DNA of 64,000 nucleotides from Crocinitomicaceae bacterium (GTDB lineage: Bacteria; Bacteroidota; Bacteroidia; Flavobacteriales_D; Crocinitomicaceae). The position numbers and the translations under genes were made by a program. Shown here in pieces: positions 35,879-44,634 of the stretch. Each line of letters starts with the position of its first letter. Position 1 is the stretch's first letter. The notes under the pieces are model-generated. The model had not been told where the DNA came from, did not search any database, and was given only the letters and a program-made list of their open reading frames with translations. The stretch is from contig JAKVAQ010000001.1 of assembly GCA_022447665.1 (NCBI GenBank), positions 76,830 through 140,829 of the forward strand, in the 5' to 3' direction.

Positions 35879-35939
35879 CGGCACTTCGGCAGGCTCAGTG
35901 ACCTGACAGCATAAAGGTGGCTGAGCCTGTCGAAGCCAT
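35879..35939. repeat. Family A palindromic repeat, copy A3 (upstream of GIY-YIG gene)
   Basis: 61 bases, one mismatch from copy A4 at 36231-36291 and in the same direction. Arms CTTCGGCAGGCTCAG and CTGAGCCTGTCGAAG around a 22-base centre that also partly pairs. It lies 13 bases before the GIY-YIG start codon. Confidence 0.92.
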
Positions 35940-35952
35940 AATCAATAAAAAA

Positions 35953-36258
35953 ATGATCCAAGGATACATGTATATTCTAAAGTGTTCAGACGGAAGTTTT
36001 TACACCGGAAGCACAAAAGATCTACAAAAACGCATTGAAGAACATAATGCGGGCATTGGTTCAATTCACACTTCAAAAAGAAGACCATTAGTTTTAGTTT
36101 ATTTTGAAGAATTCAGTCAAATCGATTTGGCTTTCAAAAGAGAAAAACAAATTCAAGGACGGTCAAGACGAAAAAAGTTAGCTTTAATAAAATCACAAGA
36201 ACACCTATTACCAGATCTTGCAAAATATCCCGGCACTTCGACAGGCTCAGTGACCTGA
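35953..36258 (+). CDS. GIY-YIG nuclease family protein framed by repeats
   Basis: 101 residues from ATG at 35953 (an in-frame ATG at 35968 is also possible). It is a single GIY-YIG domain of the small YhbQ/URI-like type: MYILKCSDGSFYTGSTKDLQKRIEEHN contains the two-strand core (here YIL and FYTG), Arg27 and the Asn/His region, and AFKREKQIQGRSRRKK holds the probable metal-binding Glu64. Family-A repeat copies lie immediately upstream and across its 3' end; the last seven codons (TSTGSVT) and the TGA stop are repeat sequence. The protein end is therefore dictated by the mobile or expanding repeat. Function unknown; the repeat association suggests repeat movement or processing (inference). Confidence 0.87.
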   Translation: MIQGYMYILKCSDGSFYTGSTKDLQKRIEEHNAGIGSIHTSKRRPLVLVYFEEFSQIDLAFKREKQIQGRSRRKKLALIKSQEHLLPDLAKYPGTSTGSVT

Positions 36259-36291
36259 CAGCATAAAGGTGGCTGAGCCTGTCGAAGCCAT
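36231..36291. repeat. Family A palindromic repeat, copy A4 (supplies the GIY-YIG stop codon)
   Basis: Direct copy of A3 with one difference (CTTCGACAGG against CTTCGGCAGG). Its arms CTTCGACAGGCTCAG / CTGAGCCTGTCGAAG are perfectly complementary over 15 bp. TGA at 36256-36258 inside it ends the GIY-YIG gene. Confidence 0.92.
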
Positions 36292-36310
36292 TATCTTATG
36301 AAGAATTATT

Positions 36311-36374
36311 CGGTACTTCGAAAGTACTCGTAATCTGAAATCATAGAAAGATGGAGACTGAGCCCATCGAATTC
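36311..36374. repeat. Family A palindromic repeat, copy A5 (decayed)
   Basis: GGTACTTCGAAAGTACTCGTAATCTGAAATCATAGAAAG..., ending ACTGAGCCCATCGAA, aligns along its whole length with A4 with many substitutions. It lies 20 bases after A4, before the end of the convergent LuxE-like gene. Confidence 0.65.
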
Positions 36375-36391
36375 ATTTTCGTTAGAAGGGA

Positions 36392-37375
36392 TCAATAATC
36401 ATACATCAAATTACACCCTCGAATATCGGCCGCCTGAGATCGTCCGAGAACTTTAAAAGAATCTCCTTCAAAACGACCTAAGTCCTCGGTTGCGATGAAA
36501 GCGCAAGAATCAATATTGGCAAGATCAATAACATTAATGCCACCGGTTTTTGATGTCGTATAGCTAAATGGATCATTCACCTGACGTAACATTATTTTCA
36601 TCCAACTAGGAGTATGAAACAACTCATCTCCTTCAGAATATGCTTGCGATAATAATTCGGTCATCCCGTATTCAGAATGTACCTTTCTAAGGTTTAATCC
36701 TTCCTTTAATATACTGTGCATTTCTTTCTTCGAAATCTCTTTTCGCTGGCCCTTCATACCTCCCGTCTCAATGACAATTGCATTACTTAAATCGGGCTTC
36801 AATCCTTCGGCTAAATCCAGCAGTGCATAACTCACTCCAAAAATAATTACCTCATCGCCACTTTCAATTGCCTCGTTTACCCTTTCGCAAAAGGCCTCAT
36901 ATTTTTTTAAATAAAACCCACTTTTTGAGTTCTCTGACTTCGAAATCAATTGATCAACCATGTAGACCAAAGACGACCCTTCCCTTTCTAGATAGGATGG
37001 TAATAATCCGAGTATACACTTTCCTTTTGTCGACCCATATACATCCTCAAAAGCTCTTAAAAAACTCTCCTCGTATATTGATGGCTCTTGAACGAAGTGT
37101 TTACTAGTAATTTGACCAGTAGTACCACTGCTTGTAAAAATTAAACTTCCTTTTTCACCTGAATAAACTTCATGGCTCTTGAAAAACGAAATCGGTAAAA
37201 ATGGAATATCCTCTACATCCTTAACATTATTTGGTGATTTACCCACTTGCCTGCAAAACTCACCATAAACCGCATTTGTTTCGTATTGGTAATGAAAGAC
37301 TGCAAGTGCAAAATCTAGGAATGACTCCTCAGAATCAATCCGGAAAATATCTTCTGTATTTGGCCGTTTTGTCAT
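36392..37375 (-). CDS. LuxE-like acyl-protein synthetase domain protein
   Basis: 327 residues of the LuxE/acyl-protein synthetase family (ANL-like adenylating fold). Visible: DIPFLPISFFKSHEVYSG, the phosphate-binding motif IFTSSGTTGQITSKH (about 80-94), GLLPSYLEREGSSLVYMV, VHSEYGMTELLSQAYSEG and ATEDLGRFEGDSFKVLGR near the end. Family members activate a carboxylic acid with ATP; LuxE acts in bioluminescence, but no luciferase or reductase gene is present, so this homologue has another, unknown substrate, possibly in surface polysaccharide or lipid modification. Monocistronic as far as visible, divergent from the lipoprotein gene at 37426. Confidence 0.85.
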   Translation of the reverse strand: MTKRPNTEDIFRIDSEESFLDFALAVFHYQYETNAVYGEFCRQVGKSPNNVKDVEDIPFLPISFFKSHEVYSGEKGSLIFTSSGTTGQITSKHFVQEPSIYEESFLRAFEDVYGSTKGKCILGLLPSYLEREGSSLVYMVDQLISKSENSKSGFYLKKYEAFCERVNEAIESGDEVIIFGVSYALLDLAEGLKPDLSNAIVIETGGMKGQRKEISKKEMHSILKEGLNLRKVHSEYGMTELLSQAYSEGDELFHTPSWMKIMLRQVNDPFSYTTSKTGGINVIDLANIDSCAFIATEDLGRFEGDSFKVLGRSQAADIRGCNLMYDY

Positions 37376-37425
37376 TATTACCGATAGGTTTATCCCCTAA
37401 AATGTTATAATTTTAAACAATAATA

Positions 37426-37941
37426 ATGATTTCAAGTTCAACTATATTAAAGCGATGCTTAACTCTACTCCTTCTTGGAGTTTTGTTGACAGCTTGTTTT
37501 AAAGCGGAAACTTATCCAAATGAACCAATCATTTCTAATGCTCAAGTAAGTATTTCTGGAAGTACAGCTATTTTAAAATTTGATTTTACCGATGGTGATG
37601 GTGATATTGGTCTTTCTGATAGTCAACAGTCCGCTCCATATGATAGCTCTAGCTACTACCATTTCAATTTATATATAGAATATTTTGAGTCTGATGATGT
37701 TTTGGGTTGGGTTCCTGGACAAGCAATAAATGGAGACACCATTGTTTTTACCAACCGCTTAGAACCGATTTCATTCAATGGAAAAGCAAAAGGAATTAAG
37801 GGTGTAATGGAAGTAGAGATGGATCCTTTTCGAAATCCTTCCTCTTCAGAATCAGACACGATTAAGTATAAAGTTACCTTGATTGACCGCGCTCTGAATA
37901 TCAGCAACGAGCTGGAGACAGGCGCTATAGTTGTTCCTTAA
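37426..37941 (+). CDS. Hypothetical lipoprotein
   Basis: 171 residues with a lipoprotein signal (LLLLGVLLTAC). The mature part begins FKAETYPNEPIISNAQVSI and contains LKFDFTDGDGDIGLSD, a motif common in a group of small Bacteroidota lipoproteins with an Ig-like fold; the function of that group is unknown to me. It ends 10 bases before the preferred start of the rimK-like gene, so it may be the first gene of a three-gene unit. Confidence 0.8.
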   Translation: MISSSTILKRCLTLLLLGVLLTACFKAETYPNEPIISNAQVSISGSTAILKFDFTDGDGDIGLSDSQQSAPYDSSSYYHFNLYIEYFESDDVLGWVPGQAINGDTIVFTNRLEPISFNGKAKGIKGVMEVEMDPFRNPSSSESDTIKYKVTLIDRALNISNELETGAIVVP

Positions 37942-37951
37942 CCTTACCAAA

Positions 37952-38827
37952 TTGCTTATATACATACTCTCACGCGACGAAAATTTATATTCTACTCGTA
38001 GATTGTATTTGGCTGGAACAAAACTTCGTCAAAATGTGAGGGTGGTAAATCATATGCATTGTGATTTACTCATTTCTGATAAGGGCCCAGAAATTTATTT
38101 GAACGACCAGCGGTTACTTGTTCCTGACTTAGTAATCCCAAGAATTGGAAGTTCAGTAACGGAATATGGAACTGCAGTAGTGCATCACTTTGAGCAAATG
38201 AAAATTCCAGTGTTAAATAGTTCACGAGGTATTCTAGACTCACGTGATAAATATAAGTGCTTACAGATACTAAGTAAAAACGGTATCCCAGTTCCAGCAT
38301 CTTATTATTCGTATGACCTTAACTATGCGCATAAAATTGTTAATTCAAAATTGGGTTATCCATTTATTCTGAAAGTACTAGAAGGCACACAAGGAAAAGG
38401 AGTCTATTTGGTGCATGATGAAATTGAGGCCGAAAAACTGTTCAATCATTTTTATCGGAAATCAATTCGAATTCTTCTTCAAGAATTTATAAGCGAATTT
38501 TCAGGCAAGGATATAAGAGTGATTGTTGTGGGAAATAAAATTGTTGCCTCCATGATGCGTGTGGCCGAAGAAGGAAATTTCAGGGCGAACATACATCAAG
38601 GTGGAAAGGGAGAAAACATTACCCTCTCCGAAAAAGAAAAAGATATTGCCATTCGTAGTTGTCAAATTTTAGGATTAAAGTTTGCTGGCGTGGATATACT
38701 AAGATCCGTCAACGGTCCAATGGTATTAGAAGTAAACTCTTCTCCCGGACTTGAAGGTATTGAAACGACTACCAAAGTTTCAATTGGTACAGAAGTGTTT
38801 AACGAGGCATTAAAAATGATCGAATGA
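37952..38827 (+). CDS. rimK: RimK-type ATP-grasp alpha-L-glutamate ligase
   Basis: About 291 residues from a TTG at 37952, chosen because LLIYILSRDENLYSTRRL matches the usual MKIxILSR family start; a further TTG at 37931 would overlap the lipoprotein gene. ATP-grasp domain with GIPVPASYYS, LKVLEGTQGKGVYLV, GKDIRVIVVGNKIVASMMR and the metal-binding end LEVNSSPGLEGIE. The family adds Glu residues to protein C-termini (ribosomal S6 in E. coli) or related acceptors. It overlaps the next gene by 4 bases (ATGA). Gene name by family; target unproven. Confidence 0.88.
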   Translation: MLIYILSRDENLYSTRRLYLAGTKLRQNVRVVNHMHCDLLISDKGPEIYLNDQRLLVPDLVIPRIGSSVTEYGTAVVHHFEQMKIPVLNSSRGILDSRDKYKCLQILSKNGIPVPASYYSYDLNYAHKIVNSKLGYPFILKVLEGTQGKGVYLVHDEIEAEKLFNHFYRKSIRILLQEFISEFSGKDIRVIVVGNKIVASMMRVAEEGNFRANIHQGGKGENITLSEKEKDIAIRSCQILGLKFAGVDILRSVNGPMVLEVNSSPGLEGIETTTKVSIGTEVFNEALKMIE

Positions 38828-39762
38828 AAATTTACAATAAAGAAATACGCGCAGGTAAAAACGAAAAAGTCCTTATACCAATCGCAAATCTACCTTCTGG
38901 AACTTCAATTGATTTGAGCGTATTTGTTTTTCGTAGTAAGAACCCTGGACCTACTATGCTTTTATTGGGGGGAGTGCATGGTGATGAGATTAACGGAATC
39001 GAAATTGTGCGAAAAGCCATTGCCGAGGATTATTTCAAAAACTTGAGCTGCGGTGCCGTAATAGCTATTCCCTTATTAAATGAGTTTGGCTTTATCCAGA
39101 TTTCGAGAGAATTTCCAGGCGGTAAAGACATCAACCGTAGCTTTCCAGGCACCAAAGGCGGTTCACTAGCTTCAAGGGTAGCTTATACATTAAGAAAGTA
39201 CATTCTTCCAAATGCCGACTTTGGGATTGATTATCATACCGGAGGAAATATGATTTATAATTATCCTCAGGCGCGCTATTACGGTGGTAATCCTGAAAGT
39301 GCCTCATTGGCCAAAGAATTCAACATGCCGTATGCCATTGAATCCTCGTTAATTAAGAAATCTATTCGAAAAACAGCACACGACAAGGGCATTCCTATGG
39401 TTGTTTTTGAAGGGGGTGAATCCTCACGAATAGATAAATACAGTATTGAAGAAGGACTTCGAGGTTTGAGAAACATCATGGCCTCCAAGGGCTTAAAATC
39501 AATGGAGCATACCGCGGTAAAAACTCAAATTCTAACAAACGGAAAATGGCAAAGAGCCGGTAGAAGCGGCATTATGAATCTATTTCATGAGTCTGGAAGT
39601 TACGTTGAAAAAGGTCAAATTGTAGGTGAAATTCAGGACCCCAATAACTCATTCAAACATGAGATTAAATCCATTATGACCGGGGTGATTTATGGTCATA
39701 ACAATAATCCTGTGATTAATAAAGGAGATGCTATTTTACATATAGCAGAAATAAAGCATTGA
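38824..39762 (+). CDS. Succinylglutamate desuccinylase/aspartoacylase family zinc hydrolase
   Basis: 312 residues. Zn-dependent M14-like fold: GGVHGDEINGIEIV gives ligands His52 and Glu55, DYHTGG near 136-140 the third ligand, and VVFEGGESS the region with the catalytic Glu. Such enzymes release acyl groups from amino acids or act as C-terminal carboxypeptidases. It starts inside the last codons of the rimK-like gene, and the same pairing occurs in many genomes, which suggests that the hydrolase edits or removes what the ligase adds (inference). Confidence 0.88.
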   Translation: MKIYNKEIRAGKNEKVLIPIANLPSGTSIDLSVFVFRSKNPGPTMLLLGGVHGDEINGIEIVRKAIAEDYFKNLSCGAVIAIPLLNEFGFIQISREFPGGKDINRSFPGTKGGSLASRVAYTLRKYILPNADFGIDYHTGGNMIYNYPQARYYGGNPESASLAKEFNMPYAIESSLIKKSIRKTAHDKGIPMVVFEGGESSRIDKYSIEEGLRGLRNIMASKGLKSMEHTAVKTQILTNGKWQRAGRSGIMNLFHESGSYVEKGQIVGEIQDPNNSFKHEIKSIMTGVIYGHNNNPVINKGDAILHIAEIKH

Positions 39763-39886
39763 AATAATACGCTCAAAAACAATAGTTTAAGATGTAGGCC
39801 TCCAAGATTGCCAATATTTTAATGCCAACCATAGTGGTTTTTCGAACGTTGCTTTATTAACTTGATACTCTCAAAAAAACCACACC

Positions 39887-41764
39887 ATGAAGAAATTTTT
39901 ACTTATTACCCTATCCATATTTGGACTGGGAACAATGACAAAGGCGGCCGAAACGGAGTTTATTCCAGGCGACCTTATTTTTATGTTAGATGAAAATCAG
40001 CATCTATCAGAAGTACTTAATTCCGTGAAGTATGTTGACGGAACGTATACCGATGCAGAAATCGTTAAGCCCCTTTCTTACGATTCTCACATTTGGTTAA
40101 TGCATTTCAATCCTGAAACGGTTGCGATTAATGTTGTTCTGAGAGCACTCAGAGGAAATAATCATGTGATTTTAGCGCAAAAGAATTTTGTTGTTTATGA
40201 ACGTGCTACTGTACCGGGAGATCCCGGATTTGGTTCGCAATGGCACCATATAGATCCAGAAGACAATGATATTGATTCTGATCTTGCTTGGGATGAAACT
40301 ACTGGAGGTACCACAGCAAATGGCGATAGAATAGTCGTTGCCGTGCTTGAAGGTGGAGGATCTAATTGGGATCACTCTGACCTACTGGACAATCACTGGG
40401 TAAACGAAGATGAAATTGATGGAAATGGAATTGACGATGACGGAAATGGTTATGTTGATGACTACCACGGATGGAACACAGGTTCAGATGACGATAATAT
40501 CGCAGCTGGTGGACACGGAACTGGCGTAAGCGGAATGATTGGCGCTGTTGGAGACAATGGAACTTTAATTTCTGGAATTAACTGGGACGTAGATATTATG
40601 CAAATTGATATGGGCGGCGGATTAAGTGATGCCCTTGTTATTGAAGCATATACCTACCCATTAGTAATGCGTAAAAGATTTAATGCTAGTGGAGGTACAG
40701 AAGGTGCTTTTGTAGTTGCAACTAATGCATCTTGGGGGATAGATTATGGCGATCCTGCCGATCACCCCTTATGGTGCGCATTCTACGACACGTTAGGTTA
40801 TCACGGAATTCTAAACTTAGGAGCAACTAGTAATAGTGCCTTAAACATTGACCTTACTGGTGACATGCCAACAGCATGTTCTAGTGATTATATGATTTCA
40901 GTTACAGCCACTAATAGCAGTGATGTGAGAACTTTCTCGGCATATGGTTTAACCACAATTGATTTAGGTGCACCTGGACAAAGTGTTAGAACTACTTCAG
41001 GTTCTTCAGGAACAAATACCCCTAGTGGAACTTCGTATGCAACACCTTTAACAGCGGGTGTAGTAGCATTAATGTATTCTGCTGATTGTTCCAACTTGGC
41101 GGATCTTGCTATTATAGATCCACGAGGCGCAGCTGATATTGTAAGAGCGGCCTTATTGGATGGTACTGATCCTGTATCTGACCTTGATGGTATGACTGTG
41201 ACGGGTGGAAGACTGAATGCTAATAATTCTATTCAAATAATTCTTACGGATTGTCCGAGTTATGATGTGTGTTCTTCAGTTTCAATGACGAGCAGCTATA
41301 CCAGTGATGCAGATAACGGAGGCTCTGATGGTTCAATTGATATTACTGTTTCAGGCGGAACACCTGCTTACACTTATTCTTGGACCGGTCCTGGAGGATT
41401 TACCTCTACAGATGAAGACCCAACAGGTTTGGAAGCAGGGAACTATTCAGTAACAGTAACTGACGCCAATGGATGTACTGAAACATTTACCAATATCGAG
41501 GTAATATCAGGCTTAGGTATTGACGGAATTTCTGCTGCAACAACTGTCTACCCTAACCCATCTGAAGGAATAATTCAAATTGAATCACCACTAGCAACAT
41601 TTGATTTTATACTTTACGATAACCTTGGTAAAGTAGTAGAGAACAAAACTATCACTGGTGCTAAGACGGTTGATTTATCGCACCTAAGTGCGGGTAACTA
41701 CGTGTACATAATTATGCACGAAGGATTAGAAATTAAGAAGGAGAAATTAGTCCTTTCGAAATAA
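39887..41764 (+). CDS. Subtilisin-like (S8) secreted protein with SprB repeat and T9SS type A domain
   Basis: 625 residues. Signal peptide ([19 protein letters not shown]), a prodomain-like segment to about 110, then a subtilase domain: His210 in GGHGTGVSG and Ser383 in [12 protein letters not shown] are present, but the first catalytic position reads [15 protein letters not shown] with Glu155 where Asp (AVIDTG) is expected. [14 protein letters not shown] Ca-type loop is present. Next come one SprB-type repeat ([20 protein letters not shown], about 478-545) and a type A sorting domain ([12 protein letters not shown] to KEKLVLSK). It should be exported by the type IX system; activity is uncertain because of the Glu. 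Related to the broken gene at 29369. Confidence 0.87.
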   Translation: MKKFLLITLSIFGLGTMTKAAETEFIPGDLIFMLDENQHLSEVLNSVKYVDGTYTDAEIVKPLSYDSHIWLMHFNPETVAINVVLRALRGNNHVILAQKNFVVYERATVPGDPGFGSQWHHIDPEDNDIDSDLAWDETTGGTTANGDRIVVAVLEGGGSNWDHSDLLDNHWVNEDEIDGNGIDDDGNGYVDDYHGWNTGSDDDNIAAGGHGTGVSGMIGAVGDNGTLISGINWDVDIMQIDMGGGLSDALVIEAYTYPLVMRKRFNASGGTEGAFVVATNASWGIDYGDPADHPLWCAFYDTLGYHGILNLGATSNSALNIDLTGDMPTACSSDYMISVTATNSSDVRTFSAYGLTTIDLGAPGQSVRTTSGSSGTNTPSGTSYATPLTAGVVALMYSADCSNLADLAIIDPRGAADIVRAALLDGTDPVSDLDGMTVTGGRLNANNSIQIILTDCPSYDVCSSVSMTSSYTSDADNGGSDGSIDITVSGGTPAYTYSWTGPGGFTSTDEDPTGLEAGNYSVTVTDANGCTETFTNIEVISGLGIDGISAATTVYPNPSEGIIQIESPLATFDFILYDNLGKVVENKTITGAKTVDLSHLSAGNYVYIIMHEGLEIKKEKLVLSK

Positions 41765-41805
41765 TACGAATTGGTTTTCTTATGTGCTTAATAGGGTGGT
41801 TTTCA

Positions 41806-41813
41806 TAATTTTG
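41806..41813 (+). promoter_or_regulatory. Promoter -7 box with almost no leader
   Basis: TAATTTTG, exact TAnnTTTG, ending 5 bases before the ATG at 41819; as for plsC, a leaderless transcript would result. Confidence 0.5.
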
Positions 41814-41818
41814 AGTTT

Positions 41819-42355
41819 ATGAAGTACCCAAAGCTTTTTCTATTTCTGACCTGTTCGGTCGTTCTTCTATCCTGTGAAAAACCATACGAAGAAGGAGGAA
41901 ACTTTTCCTTAAGGAACAAAATGAATCGGCTGACTGGGAACTGGAAACTAGTGCAAATGGAAGGTATAGAGAGACTCAATCCAGAAATTGACCAGTTTAT
42001 GTCATTAACTGATGAGAGCATTGGAAACGATTTTATTGCTCATTTTGAAAATTTCCAAGATGACTTTTACTCAGTTTCATCAGAATTAAAGGACCATAAA
42101 CTTTTTAATTGTAGTGGAAGGTGGGATTTAGGTGGTGAGTATGAATGGAATTCTTGTGCTTCTTCGGAATTACTGCTAAAAAACCAAGGATTATTTCTTG
42201 TACTAGAACCGGGAGGGGATACAACTGGCGTGTTAGACATTTGGAAAATTAAAAAACTCAAACACGATGAACTAATTATCGAATGCTTAGAATGTGACTT
42301 TGATTATTATTCAGTTGGAAGAACTTTATCTTTTGAAAAAATTGAGAATTATTAG
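41819..42355 (+). CDS. Hypothetical lipoprotein, lipocalin-like
   Basis: 178 residues. Lipoprotein signal (FLFLTCSVVLLSC, Cys20), then KPYEEGG and RLTGNWKLVQMEGIERL, the Gly-x-Trp opening seen in small lipocalin-like proteins of Bacteroidota. Beta-rich remainder with several cysteines (FNCSGRWDL, EWNSCASS, LECLECDFD in outline). No function recognised. It ends 3 bases before the convergent hydrolase gene. Confidence 0.78.
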   Translation: MKYPKLFLFLTCSVVLLSCEKPYEEGGNFSLRNKMNRLTGNWKLVQMEGIERLNPEIDQFMSLTDESIGNDFIAHFENFQDDFYSVSSELKDHKLFNCSGRWDLGGEYEWNSCASSELLLKNQGLFLVLEPGGDTTGVLDIWKIKKLKHDELIIECLECDFDYYSVGRTLSFEKIENY

Positions 42356-42358
42356 TCT

Positions 42359-43114
42359 CTATAAAAATCCTCTAACAAGACTGTAAAATTCACGCGGGGC
42401 CTCGGCATGTACCCAGTGCCCTGCGTTATTTACAGTTTCAATCTCAACATCAGAGAATACTTCTTCAAGACTATCGTAATCTTCTTCCAGAATATAGTTT
42501 GATAATTCTCCTCTAATAAATAACGTAGGAACATCACAAGATTCCAGGTCAATTGCTCCTAGAATGTTCTCCATATTTTTAACGATCGCTGGAATATTCA
42601 TTCTCCATCCTAACTGACCTTTCTCTACCCAGTAAAGATTTTTCAATAAGAACTGGCGCACTCCAATATTTTCTACATAATTGGCCAATTGTTTGTCTGC
42701 AGCACCTCGTGATTTGATCACATTTAAATCAATCGATTCTAATCCTTCTATGATCACATCATGATGACTTTGATATCCTTTTAAACCTATATCCGCAACA
42801 ATCAATTTCTCAATTCTATGAGCGTTATTTTTTACAAATTCCATAGACGTCTTACCCCCCATGGAATGACCTAATAAGTAGATTTTCTCATGCCCTAAAT
42901 CATTCATTAGCTCCAACAAATCAGCAGCCATTGCTTGATAATTGAATTCATCATCATGAGGAGAATGACCATGGTTTCTTTGATCAACAAATACCACCTG
43001 ATAGTCCTCAGCAAATTTTCTACCTAAGGTTTGCCAGTTATCCGAATATCCAAATAACCCGTGTAATATATATAACGGCGTTCCTTCGCCTAAAATTCTA
43101 TGGTGTAGTTTCAT
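42359..43114 (-). CDS. Alpha/beta hydrolase (YbfF-like esterase)
   Basis: 251 residues. Alpha/beta hydrolase with oxyanion region [11 protein letters not shown], nucleophile elbow [12 protein letters not shown] (Ser about 84), an acid region near [14 protein letters not shown] and the catalytic His in [11 protein letters not shown]. The pattern ([11 protein letters not shown]) resembles YbfF-type esterases acting on acyl thioesters or short esters. It overlaps pdxJ by 4 bases and is translated from the same transcript. Substrate unknown. Confidence 0.88.
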   Translation of the reverse strand: MKLHHRILGEGTPLYILHGLFGYSDNWQTLGRKFAEDYQVVFVDQRNHGHSPHDDEFNYQAMAADLLELMNDLGHEKIYLLGHSMGGKTSMEFVKNNAHRIEKLIVADIGLKGYQSHHDVIIEGLESIDLNVIKSRGAADKQLANYVENIGVRQFLLKNLYWVEKGQLGWRMNIPAIVKNMENILGAIDLESCDVPTLFIRGELSNYILEEDYDSLEEVFSDVEIETVNNAGHWVHAEAPREFYSLVRGFL

Positions 43115-43866
43115 AATAAATGCGCCTTGTAGAGCATAATTGTATTTTCTAATCCATGATATAAAGCATCAGAAATCAACGCATGCCCTATACTAACCTC
43201 TAAAAGGTTTGGAATGTTCTTTTTGAAATAGTTAAGGTTTTCAAGATTCAAATCGTGACCGGCATTAATCCCCAAATCACATTCAATGGCCTTATTCGCC
43301 GCCGCTATAAATGGAGCAATGGCCTTTGCTTTGTCTTCATGAAAACCTTCAGCATACGGACCAGTGTATAATTCTATTCTATCCACACCCAACTTCGCAG
43401 CACCCTCAATCATCTCTTCGTCAGTTTCAATAAAAATAGAAGAACGTACTCCCCAAGTCTTCAATTGGTCAATCACTTCTTTTAATTGATCCGCATTAAC
43501 CTTTGTGTCCCACCCAGCATTAGAAGTAAGCACACCAGGAGGATCCGGAACCAACGTTGCTTGCTTTGGCTTTATCTCCTCTATAATCTTCATGAATCGC
43601 TCATTCGGGTAGCCCTCTATATTAAATTCCGTTGTAATTAAAGGAGCGATGGCGTAAACATCATTTTTAGTAATATGACGCTCATCCGGTCTCGGATGCA
43701 CCGTAATACCATCTGCGCCAAATACTTCGCAGTCAATTGCCGCCTGTGAAACATTAGGATGTGTCCCACCACGGGCATTTCTAATTGTTGCAATTTTATT
43801 GATGTTAACGCTCAATTTGGTTTGAGTATCAACTACTTTGGGGATTGTTGGTAATTGTTGAATCAT
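43111..43866 (-). CDS. pdxJ: Pyridoxine 5'-phosphate synthase
   Basis: 251 residues. Condenses the PdxA product with 1-deoxy-D-xylulose 5-phosphate to pyridoxine 5'-phosphate. Signatures: [65 protein letters not shown] and [12 protein letters not shown]. The N-terminus has about 14 residues more than usual before TKLSVNINK; the next plausible start is not ATG, so I keep 43866. Promoter box TACCTTTG at 43911-43918. Confidence 0.95.
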   Translation of the reverse strand: MIQQLPTIPKVVDTQTKLSVNINKIATIRNARGGTHPNVSQAAIDCEVFGADGITVHPRPDERHITKNDVYAIAPLITTEFNIEGYPNERFMKIIEEIKPKQATLVPDPPGVLTSNAGWDTKVNADQLKEVIDQLKTWGVRSSIFIETDEEMIEGAAKLGVDRIELYTGPYAEGFHEDKAKAIAPFIAAANKAIECDLGINAGHDLNLENLNYFKKNIPNLLEVSIGHALISDALYHGLENTIMLYKAHLL

Positions 43867-43910
43867 TCTTTAACCTTTAACTCGTATAATATTCTAATTA
43901 AAAAACAGTT

Positions 43911-43918
43911 CAAAGGTA
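43911..43918 (-). promoter_or_regulatory. Promoter -7 box for pdxJ-hydrolase
   Basis: TACCTTTG on the minus strand, exact TAnnTTTG, 45 bases before the pdxJ ATG. Confidence 0.6.
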
Positions 43919-43969
43919 GAAAGGTTAGAACAAATATTCGTTACTTTCGTTATCAATATACCTTAAGAA

Positions 43970-44632
43970 ATGCGTGCAGATCAACTCATATCAGAAATGA
44001 TTCCTCCGTTAAAATTCACAGAGACAGGGGATCGTGCACTCACTTGGATGAATGAATTCAGGGTAAGTCACTTACCTATCGTAGACAAAAATGACTACAT
44101 CGGTTTAGTTTCAGAAGATGATATTTATGATATGCCTGACCCAAGTCAGCCACTATCATCTCACTTCAAAATGTTACCAAAACCTTTCATTTATTCGAAC
44201 CGCCACGTTTATGACATTATGAAGGTGATTGCCGATCATAAGATCTCAGTGGTACCAATTCTTGACGAAAACAATGAATACATCGGATGCACAGATGTGT
44301 TATACTTGATGTCACAAATCACTGCAATTAATTCCATTAAAGAAGATGGAAGTATTGTGGTTCTTGAAATGAATCAACACGATTATTCATTGACTCAAAT
44401 AGCTCGTATTGTTGAAGAAAACAATGCAAAAATCTTGAGCTCTTACATTACTTCGCTTCCGGAAAGCACTCAAATTCAAGTAACACTTAAGATTAACTCA
44501 ACTGACCTAGAACGCATACTTCGATCTTTTATCAGGTATGACTACATTATTAGCGCAACCTTTGACAGAGGAAGATTCCAAGAGGATTTAAAAAGACGCT
44601 ATGACGAGCTGATGAAGTACATTAACCTCTAA
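43970..44632 (+). CDS. CBS domain protein with ACT-like C-terminus
   Basis: 220 residues. Two CBS motifs (LTWMNEFRVSHLPIVDKNDY and ADHKISVVPILDENNEYIG) form a likely adenosine-nucleotide-binding pair in residues 1-125. Residues about 130-205 (GSIVVLEMNQHDYSLTQIAR ... IQVTLKINSTDLERILRSF) have the pattern of an ACT-type sensor. It ends 2 bases before nadK, which makes it a candidate sensor of adenine nucleotides or NAD state for that enzyme; this is inference from position. Cytoplasmic, no membrane segment. Confidence 0.83.
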   Translation: MRADQLISEMIPPLKFTETGDRALTWMNEFRVSHLPIVDKNDYIGLVSEDDIYDMPDPSQPLSSHFKMLPKPFIYSNRHVYDIMKVIADHKISVVPILDENNEYIGCTDVLYLMSQITAINSIKEDGSIVVLEMNQHDYSLTQIARIVEENNAKILSSYITSLPESTQIQVTLKINSTDLERILRSFIRYDYIISATFDRGRFQEDLKRRYDELMKYINL

Positions 44633-44634
44633 CC

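Noticed and set aside
35879-36374. Possible CRISPR array from the repeated 61-base units near 36 kb
   Set aside because: Only two near-identical copies and one decayed copy, each an internal palindrome, with a 291-base coding spacer and no cas gene. This is a REP-type element, not CRISPR.
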